Shown one piece after another: positions 24,325-31,148 of a DNA stretch of 64,000 nucleotides. This stretch comes from CAVTSA01 sp963790575 (GTDB taxonomy: Bacteria; Chloroflexota; Dormibacteria; Dormibacterales; Dormibacteraceae). The stretch's first letter is position 1. Each line of letters starts with the position of its first letter. The notes beneath the pieces were generated by a model. The model did no database searches, was not told where the DNA came from, and saw nothing but the letters and a program-made list of their open reading frames with translations. Made by a program: the position numbers and the translations under genes. The stretch spans positions 124,001-188,000 of the forward strand of contig CAWBPD010000008.1 of NCBI GenBank assembly GCA_963790575.1. Direction: 5' to 3'.

Positions 24325-27039
24325 CTAGCCGCGAACGGCGATTGCCATGAGGAGCGGGAGAAGATGTCCCAGGTTCCTGCCTCGACCGCCCGCCGCCAGG
24401 TCCAGGAGCCGGAGGACGAGATCGGCGCGCGAGTCTCGGGGGAGGCCGCGGCAGAGCGCACAACCGCCTGGCGGATGGCCGAGGAGCCGGCTCACCCCCT
24501 CGACCACCGCTCGCTGAGCAGGCTGGCGCAGCACCGTGACACCCTCGCCCCGGAGCGTGCGGTCGGCGTTGGAGGGCGCCAGCGCTTGCTCCGCCAGCCG
24601 CAGCATGCCGAGATCGGTCAAGGTGTCGCCCATCGCCAGCGCCGGCCGCTCCAGCCGGGCGCCGAGCACCCCGATCAGAGAGCAGAGGCCGGCCTCCTTA
24701 CTCGTCCCCGAAGCCACGAAGTCGGTCTGGAGCCGCCCCCGCACCTCGCGCACCAGCCCCCGACCGCCGGCGTCGATGGCCGCCGCCACCACCTCGGGGG
24801 GAAGGGCCATGCCTCCGGCCGCCGCCCCCGCGTATGCCCGCACCGAGCACCGGTAGGCGGGATCGACCTCGATCCCTGGCGTCTCTTCCAGGTGGCGGCG
24901 GACGCGGGCCAGCGCCTCCCGCCCCGCTCGGTCGATGAGCACCCGCCCATGCGACTCGCCGCGGACGTAGAGCACGGCGCCATACTCCGCCACGCCCCCG
25001 GGCAGGTGCAGGGCGTCGCAGCGATCACGCACCTCCCCCAACGAACGCCCGCTCACCAGCACCGGCCGGAACCCGTGGCAGACCAGGCTCCGCAGCGCAT
25101 TCACGGCGCCTGGCGTGCCGGCGCTGAAACCGAGGCGCGTGCCCTCCAGCACGCCGTCGATGTCGAACGCACAGAGCGGACCGGCGCCGGACGTCTCGAC
25201 GGCACCCACCACCCGCTCCTCCAGATAGCGCAGCAGGCAGCGGGACATCCGCCGCCGCAGCTCAGGCCGCGGCTCGCTCGAGTGGCGCAGGCGATCCTCC
25301 AGATGCACCAGCCGGTAGAGCAGCCAGCGCTCGGCATCGACGGGCTCACCGCCGCGCGCCGCGTAGGCCTCGCGCAGACGCTCCGCGAACCAGGGCGGCG
25401 TCCCGTCGCAGGCGGCGCCGGCGAGGTCGAAGGCGGGGTCGAAGCAGGTCAGATCGAGGCTCGAGAACGCGCGCTCGTCGAAGCCGATCTTGCGCATGCC
25501 TCCCGGCGCTCGGAGATCGCCGAACCAGGCGTCGAGGGCCGTGTGCCCGTCCACCACCGCCGGCCGCCTCGTGCGCAGCAGGCTGCCCACCACACGCTGC
25601 GTCAGCGGGCGGATCAGGAGGTCACCGCGTCCGGCGGCCCGGCTCAGCAGGAGTGCTGCCTCGGCCGGTGCCGACCCGCTGGATCCAACATCGAAGGTCG
25701 GGTCGTGCTCGACTGCCAGCGAGGCCGAGCGGCGCTCGACGTACCCGGCGATTCTGTCCGCCAGTTCCGCCGTCACGGCGCCCGCGGTCAGCCGTTCCCG
25801 CTCGGGCAGCCACTCCCTGAGCACGAGGCCCATCTCGACGCCGTAGACCCGGGGCAGGAACGGGGTCAGCGGTGCCGCCACCGCCGCGGTGTGGCGCCCG
25901 AAGTAGCCCAGGCCGACACCTTTGGCGTAGACGAGGCGGTTCTCCCGGACGCCGTCCGCCCCGACGAGATCCACCCGGTAGAGAGCGCGGACGTGCCCCC
26001 GGTCTCCCGCCGCGTCGGTCTCCAGAGGAATTCGAACCACGTCTGCGATCGCCTGGGCGCCGATCAGCTTCCGCAGGGCACCGGCCACCGGGGACGGAGC
26101 CAGGTTCCTCTGCACCGACCACCGCGCCCACGGGAGCAGCAGGGTGGGGTGCCCGGTGAGCTGCTCGGGGACCGGGGCTGTCGAGGGCAGCGTCTGCAGG
26201 ACCAGGGCGACCCGTTCCGCCGGCAGCCCGACCCGGCGCAGCTCATGCGCCGCCCGTACGACCGAGCGCCACGAACGCGGCGGGTCGTCGATGACCAGGG
26301 CGACGGCGCCGGCCGCGACCGCCTCCCGCAGGATCGCCGACTCGCGCCGGAGCCATCCCTGCCCTGGACGAATGGTCAACACCCCGGCCGGAGTGCCGCC
26401 CAGGCGCCGCAGTGCCGCCGCCAGCAACGGGGCCAGGTAGCTGCCGGACGTGCGGACGCCGACCACCAGTAGTCGCTCCCGCGGCCATCGCTCGATCACC
26501 ATCCGGGCCAGGCTCGCCAGGTCATCGGAGTTCTGATCGAAGGTGCGGAAGCAGGCCGGCAGCCTCAGCGGCCGGCTCAGGATCCCCCGGGGAAGCCGCC
26601 GCGCCAGCGCGTCCAGGCGATCGCAGGCGGCGGGAGGGGCGATCACTTCCTCCCTGCCCATGACCACGCCCGCCAGCTCCTGCACCACCGCCTCGACCGC
26701 ATCGCGGGCCTCCAGCAGCCGGCCCGGCGGGAAGGTCCCGGGTCCGGCCGACCACACCAGGGTCGAGGCCCGGGCGGTCGCGTCCGCCACCCACCGCAGC
26801 CCGCGGCCGGGGCGGCGGCGGAGCGCGGTGGCGGCCTGCCGGAGGCGGAGGGGGTCAGGGTGGGTCGCGTCGTCGAGGATCTGCTGGATGCCGGCCGCGA
26901 GCAGGTAGGCATCCAGCCACTGCCGCTCCCCGATCGAGGTCTCCATCAGTTCGAGGAGGCGGGGGATCGGGTTCAGGAGGTTTAAGACCTCGAGCCCGGC
27001 CCGGTGTCCGGCAGCCTCGGGAGGAGCGTCGGTGATCAC
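24325..27039 (-). CDS. Three-domain protein: PRTase-like, kinase-like and HAD phosphatase
   Basis: 904 residues, not matching any single family I know. Roughly residues 1-150 are helical. About 190-340 look like a phosphoribosyltransferase-type Rossmann fold (L-L-V-V-G-V-R-T-S-G-S-Y-L-A-P, then V-A-L-V-I-D-D-P-P). About 380-640 resemble an aminoglycoside-phosphotransferase fold (V-L-R-E-W-L-P hinge, V-D-G-H-T-A-L-D-A-W-F, D-L-T-C-F-D-P-A-F-D-L-A-G-A). About 660-900 are a C2-capped HAD phosphatase with F-D-I-D-G-V-L, V-S-G-R-S, a Lys in S-K-E-A-G and A-M-G-D-T-L-T-D-L-G-M-L. The GTG at 27039 starts one base after the stop of the GT4 gene, so it is the last gene of the exopolysaccharide operon. 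A role in making or salvaging a phosphorylated sugar or nucleotide is inference. Confidence 0.7.
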   Translation of the reverse strand: MITDAPPEAAGHRAGLEVLNLLNPIPRLLELMETSIGERQWLDAYLLAAGIQQILDDATHPDPLRLRQAATALRRRPGRGLRWVADATARASTLVWSAGPGTFPPGRLLEARDAVEAVVQELAGVVMGREEVIAPPAACDRLDALARRLPRGILSRPLRLPACFRTFDQNSDDLASLARMVIERWPRERLLVVGVRTSGSYLAPLLAAALRRLGGTPAGVLTIRPGQGWLRRESAILREAVAAGAVALVIDDPPRSWRSVVRAAHELRRVGLPAERVALVLQTLPSTAPVPEQLTGHPTLLLPWARWSVQRNLAPSPVAGALRKLIGAQAIADVVRIPLETDAAGDRGHVRALYRVDLVGADGVRENRLVYAKGVGLGYFGRHTAAVAAPLTPFLPRVYGVEMGLVLREWLPERERLTAGAVTAELADRIAGYVERRSASLAVEHDPTFDVGSSGSAPAEAALLLSRAAGRGDLLIRPLTQRVVGSLLRTRRPAVVDGHTALDAWFGDLRAPGGMRKIGFDERAFSSLDLTCFDPAFDLAGAACDGTPPWFAERLREAYAARGGEPVDAERWLLYRLVHLEDRLRHSSEPRPELRRRMSRCLLRYLEERVVGAVETSGAGPLCAFDIDGVLEGTRLGFSAGTPGAVNALRSLVCHGFRPVLVSGRSLGEVRDRCDALHLPGGVAEYGAVLYVRGESHGRVLIDRAGREALARVRRHLEETPGIEVDPAYRCSVRAYAGAAAGGMALPPEVVAAAIDAGGRGLVREVRGRLQTDFVASGTSKEAGLCSLIGVLGARLERPALAMGDTLTDLGMLRLAEQALAPSNADRTLRGEGVTVLRQPAQRAVVEGVSRLLGHPPGGCALCRGLPRDSRADLVLRLLDLAAGGRGRNLGHLLPLLMAIAVRG

Positions 27040-27040
27040 G

Positions 27041-28132
27041 TCACACCCGCTCCCGCCGGCGGCCGCGCTCACGCAGTGCGGCCACCGAATCGAGGATCGC
27101 GTCCGCCTGCGCCTGCCAGGAGAACGGCAGCGCCAGGTGCCGCGTGCGGGGCCGCGCCGCCAGCTGAGCGCGCACCAGCGCCGGCAGACCGCCGGCGGCG
27201 GTGAAGAAGCGGACCCCGGGCTCGCCGGCGAAGCGCTCGGGCAGGGCACCGACGGGGGCGGTGACCACGGGGAGGCCGGACGCGAGCGCCTCCAGCACGG
27301 AGAGGGGAAAGGCGACCACGCGGTCGGTGGAAGGCGTGGGCATCACATAGCAGTCGCTGGCCCGGTACAGTTCCTCGATCCCCACCAGGTAGCCCTGGCG
27401 CACGATCGCCCCCCGCCGCCTCAGGTCTTCCACCACCGGTGCAGCGGCGCTCTCGCCGCGGCTGCTCAGGAGGGCCAGCACCCGGAGGTCTGGCAGCCCG
27501 GTGAGAGCGCTGAGCGCCTCCAGGTTCCGGCCTCGGGTGGCATGCCCCACATGGAGCACCAGGTGCACCCCGAGTGGGAGCCCCCAGCGCGCCCGCAGAC
27601 GTCTGCGCTCCTCCGTGTCCACGGGGGGGCGAAAGCGGTCCAGGTCGACGCCCCCGGCGACCAGCTCGGCCCGGGCGCCGAGCTGCCGCAGCCGGTCGCG
27701 TTCAGCCGTGGTGCCGACCAGCAGCAGGTCGGGCCAGAGCCGGCGGGCCAGAGAGGGCCGGAGCTCTGCCGGCGCCCGTGGCTGGAGCCCGACGAAGACG
27801 TGGGTCAGCTCCGGCGCCGACAGCCGCAGCAGCCGCGCGCGCAGCAGCGCCGGCAGGGTGCAGGACGAGCGCGAGCAATAGATCAGCGTGCCGGCGCCGG
27901 CAGCCCGCGCGCGCCGAGCCGCGCGCAGCAGCGCCGGGGGTGCTCCCAGGCGGCGGCGGGGCAGCGAGATCTCGATCACCTCCGTCCGCCGCGCCAGCGC
28001 CGCCGCGATGCGGTGGGTGAACGAGACGTAGGCCTCGTCGAGCGGTCCCTCGAGGCCCTCGCCAAGGATGGCGATCGGCAGGAGCTCCGGGGCGGGCCCG
28101 ACGGCGGTGGCGGACGCGACCAGCGACTTCAC
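27041..28132 (-). CDS. Glycosyltransferase family 4 protein
   Basis: This is a 363-residue GT-B glycosyltransferase. The second Rossmann domain shows L-V-L-H-V-G-H-A-T-R-G-R-N-L near 180, and the donor-binding region has Y-R-A-S-D-C-Y-V-M-P-T followed by A-F-P-L-S-V-L-E-A-L-A-S-G-L-P-V-V, the E-x7-E-like motif of GT4 retaining enzymes. It would add a sugar to the lipid-linked repeat unit at the cytoplasmic face. The GTG at 28132 overlaps the stop of the aminotransferase gene (GTGA). The longer in-phase frame to 28237 is Arg/Gly-rich and unlikely. Confidence 0.83.
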   Translation of the reverse strand: MKSLVASATAVGPAPELLPIAILGEGLEGPLDEAYVSFTHRIAAALARRTEVIEISLPRRRLGAPPALLRAARRARAAGAGTLIYCSRSSCTLPALLRARLLRLSAPELTHVFVGLQPRAPAELRPSLARRLWPDLLLVGTTAERDRLRQLGARAELVAGGVDLDRFRPPVDTEERRRLRARWGLPLGVHLVLHVGHATRGRNLEALSALTGLPDLRVLALLSSRGESAAAPVVEDLRRRGAIVRQGYLVGIEELYRASDCYVMPTPSTDRVVAFPLSVLEALASGLPVVTAPVGALPERFAGEPGVRFFTAAGGLPALVRAQLAARPRTRHLALPFSWQAQADAILDSVAALRERGRRRERV

Positions 28133-29232
28133 AGGTGGCGGAGCACCTCGACCACGCGCTCGGCGGCGGCCGGCGACACCCCCGGGTGGACCGGGATCGA
28201 CAGCATGTCGTGGGCCGCCCGCTCGGCCTTCGGGCAACGAACGCCCAGGGCCCGATAGGGAGGCTGGCGGTGGAGCGGCACCGGGTAGTAGACACCGCTC
28301 GCGACGCCGGCGGCGGCGAGCGCCGCCCGCGCGCGGTCCCTCGCCGCGCCGCCGGCCGGGAAGCGAATCGTGTACTGGTGGTAGACATGCCCGGCCTCAG
28401 GCAGGACCCACGGACGCGGATAGCGCTCCCGGTCCAGCTCGGCGTCGTACCAGGCCGCCAGCCGGCGGCGCGCGGCGGTGATCGACTCCAGCCGGCCCAG
28501 CTGCACGGTCCCGATCGCCGCCTGCAGCTCGGTCATCCGGAAGTTGTGGCCGACCGCGTCGTGGACGTAAGGCTCCTGACCGTAGGCCTGGTGGCGGAGG
28601 CGCCGGCAGGTCGCCGCGACGACCTCGGAGTTGGTGACGATCATGCCGCCCTCTCCGGTGGTCAAGTTCTTGGTCGCGTAGAAGGAGTAGGCGGCGGTCC
28701 CGAAGCGGCCCAACCCCAGCCCCTGAAAGGTGGCGCCGACCGCCTGGCAGGCGTCCTGCAACAGCACCAGGCGACGGCTCTCGGCGAGGCTGCTCAGTTC
28801 CCCCAGGTCGGCCGGGTTGCCGTGGAGGTGGACCGCCAGGATGGCGCGGGTGCGAGGGGTCAGCGCGGCTTCGACCGCTTGCGGGTCGAGGTTCAGGGTG
28901 TCGTCGACGTCCGCGAAGGCGGGGCGGGCTCCGACCAGCGCGATCGCGTTGGCGGTGGCGATGAAGCTCTGGGGGCTGGTGACGACCTCGGCGCCGGGAC
29001 CTACGCCATGTGCCACCAGCGCGAGCTGGAGGGCGGTCGACCCGCTGGAGGTGGCGATGGCGTGCCGGGCTCCGGCCGCCTCGGCAAAGCGGCGCTCGAA
29101 CTCCTGGACTCGCGGTCCCTGGGCGAGGACGCCCGAGCGCATCGCCTCCAGGACCGCGGCTTCCTCCTCGGGACCGAAGCGAGGCGCGGCGATCTCGACG
29201 CGGGTGCCGTCGTGGACGTCGATCTGGTTCAT
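28129..29232 (-). CDS. DegT/DnrJ/EryC1/StrS sugar aminotransferase
   Basis: A PLP-dependent aminotransferase of 367 residues. Conserved parts are S-S-G-S-T-A-L-Q-L-A-L near 60, Q-D-A-C-Q-A-V-G-A near 155 and the Schiff-base Lys in S-F-Y-A-T-K-N-L-T-T-G-E-G-G near 187, followed by G-H-N-F-R-M-T-E-L-Q-A-A. It transfers an amino group to a keto-sugar nucleotide. With the Gfo/Idh dehydrogenase (37.3 kb) and hexapeptide acetyltransferase (40.1 kb) it matches the WbpB/WbpE/WbpD trio that builds UDP-2,3-diacetamido-2,3-dideoxy-glucuronate. The ATG follows TGGAGGT and overlaps the stop of the NodB-like gene (ATGA). Confidence 0.88.
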   Translation of the reverse strand: MNQIDVHDGTRVEIAAPRFGPEEEAAVLEAMRSGVLAQGPRVQEFERRFAEAAGARHAIATSSGSTALQLALVAHGVGPGAEVVTSPQSFIATANAIALVGARPAFADVDDTLNLDPQAVEAALTPRTRAILAVHLHGNPADLGELSSLAESRRLVLLQDACQAVGATFQGLGLGRFGTAAYSFYATKNLTTGEGGMIVTNSEVVAATCRRLRHQAYGQEPYVHDAVGHNFRMTELQAAIGTVQLGRLESITAARRRLAAWYDAELDRERYPRPWVLPEAGHVYHQYTIRFPAGGAARDRARAALAAAGVASGVYYPVPLHRQPPYRALGVRCPKAERAAHDMLSIPVHPGVSPAAAERVVEVLRHL

Positions 29233-31148
29233 GGGTGTACCTCCATTTCTTTGCCGGCGATGAGCCGGCGGGGTGAGCACGGGCTCCCGGAGAGGGAGGG
29301 CGCCCCGTCCCACCGGCAGCCGGAGGACGGAGCCGGCAGTCGCGAGGCGCCGGACCGCTCCACCGACACCCGCCGCGCCCCTCCCGGTTGGACCTCCACG
29401 CGGCCGGTGCTGAGCCGGGCGGCGGGTGAGAGGCCGGGGCGCCGGATCGTGTACCGGCGCGGCAGGGGGCCGTCGTTGTGCAGGCAGATCTCCTCGGCGG
29501 TCATCAGGACCTGCCAGCCGGCGGCCGGGTCGCGACGCACCAGGTAGGCGTGTCGCGCGACCGTCTCCAGGTCGCACCAGCGCGCACTCGGAGCGACCGC
29601 GTCAACCCTCGACGCGTAGGCGGCGAAGCGCTCCAGCTCGGGGCCGATCTCGCGGCGATGGCCGAACGAGAGCAGTGGTCGCCCGAGGCCGATGTCGATC
29701 AGAAACCGGGGGTCGTCGAGCCCGCGCCGCCAGAGCAGAGGCAGGTCCGCCCAGGCGGTGTCCGCGGGCCGCAGGCCAAGCTCCGGGTCGGCCGGCGGGG
29801 CGGCACCGAGCGGGTCCCGGTCGTCGAAGTTGCAGGAGGCGACGAAGCCGTGCCTGCCCAGAGCTCCCAGCGTCGGCGCCGGCCCCACTCCGTGTGGGAA
29901 GACCATCACCCGGTCGAGGGCGAAGCCGGTTCGGTGCCAGAGGCGGCGGCCGGCCGCCGCCGCCCGCTCGAGCGCGCGCTCCTGCCCCGCCAGGGCGCGG
30001 GGCCGGTAGCGGAGCCCCTCTGCCTCGGGGAGGAAGAACTCATAGCCCCGGTGCGCCCAGCCGTGATAGCAGGCCGACAGGCGGTCGCGGCGACCGGCTA
30101 GCAGGCGCAGCACCGAGGGGTCGGCCGCACCCAGCTCACCGGGGATGGTCGCGATGGTGACGTGACAGCCGGCCTCCTCGGCGCGCCCGAGGAGTCGTGG
30201 GTAGTCGAGGCCCAGACGTCCGCCGGCGAGCGCCGGGTCGTCAATGGTGAGGTTGGCGAAGGTGGCCGGCGCGTGCCAGGCCAGCTCGCCGTAGAGCCGG
30301 CGCATGAGCAGCAGCGGCGGCACCACGGCCGGCCAGTGCGCGGGCGCCAGCTGGTCGCGGAGGTCGCCCGCCGGAGCGCCGGCGGTGGCGCTGATGAAGA
30401 CCGCCCCCGCGCCCATCCTTCTCATGGCCAGGACCGGCTCTGGCACCTGGTCCCCGATCGAGGCGAGCGCGACGGCCCCCGGCCGCGACTCCAGGCACCA
30501 GGGCACGGCAGCGGGCGCGACGGTGATCCCGGTGAACCAGGACGTGATGTCGGGCTCCCGGGAGGAGAAGTGGAGCGCGCCCTCGCCGGCCCGCGCGGGC
30601 CTGACCGCCGGCACCTGGTGACCGAGCACGCTGGCCAAAGCGGCGACGTCGGCCCCCGGCTCCAGCGCCACCAGCACCTCACCCCCTCGCTCCACGAAGT
30701 GGGGGAGCAGCGCCGGCGCATACCGGCTGCCCCGGCCGGCCCCCAGCTGGAGGACGACCAGCGGCCATTCCTCCGCGATCGCCCGCTCGAGCACGCTTGC
30801 CCAGGCGAGCGGAGGCGCGTCGACCACGCGGAGGCCTAGGGCCGCCCCGACGCGGGCGGCGGCCGGCATCCCGGAACCGGTCTCGGAGCGGAGCACACCG
30901 ACCCGGTCCGAGTGCGCGCGCGGCGCCCGGCCGTTCAGCGGCCGGTTCCGGGTGCCGGGTCCCTCCGCCGGTCCGAACGAGATCCAGCCCTCGGGGACGG
31001 GCCGCAGTGCCACGCCCGGATCACCGCCGTAGAGCCGCCTGCGGAGCACGTCGTCCAGGCGCCAGATCGCTCGCCGAGCGAGGGCGCCAGCGCGCACCAG
31101 GCGGACTCGGGCCGACCGCTGCCAGGCCAGGAGCTGATCTCCGCTCAT
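29229..31148 (-). CDS. NodB-like polysaccharide deacetylase-related protein
   Basis: 639 residues without a clear signal peptide. The first 300 form an unassigned alpha/beta region. From about 320 the sequence reads F-A-N-L-T-I-D-D-P-A-L, then V-T-I-A-T-I-P-G-E, then C-Y-H-G-W-A-H-R-G-Y-E-F. This is the NodB/CE4 order with the D-D of motif 1 and a degenerate H-x-x-x-H as motif 2 (H-G-W-A-H). A late F-G-H-R may be the final motif. It could deacetylate or bind an exopolysaccharide. The start lies inside the stop of the polymerase/flippase gene (ATGA), and the final residues overlap the aminotransferase start. Confidence 0.6.
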   Translation of the reverse strand: MSGDQLLAWQRSARVRLVRAGALARRAIWRLDDVLRRRLYGGDPGVALRPVPEGWISFGPAEGPGTRNRPLNGRAPRAHSDRVGVLRSETGSGMPAAARVGAALGLRVVDAPPLAWASVLERAIAEEWPLVVLQLGAGRGSRYAPALLPHFVERGGEVLVALEPGADVAALASVLGHQVPAVRPARAGEGALHFSSREPDITSWFTGITVAPAAVPWCLESRPGAVALASIGDQVPEPVLAMRRMGAGAVFISATAGAPAGDLRDQLAPAHWPAVVPPLLLMRRLYGELAWHAPATFANLTIDDPALAGGRLGLDYPRLLGRAEEAGCHVTIATIPGELGAADPSVLRLLAGRRDRLSACYHGWAHRGYEFFLPEAEGLRYRPRALAGQERALERAAAAGRRLWHRTGFALDRVMVFPHGVGPAPTLGALGRHGFVASCNFDDRDPLGAAPPADPELGLRPADTAWADLPLLWRRGLDDPRFLIDIGLGRPLLSFGHRREIGPELERFAAYASRVDAVAPSARWCDLETVARHAYLVRRDPAAGWQVLMTAEEICLHNDGPLPRRYTIRRPGLSPAARLSTGRVEVQPGGARRVSVERSGASRLPAPSSGCRWDGAPSLSGSPCSPRRLIAGKEMEVHP

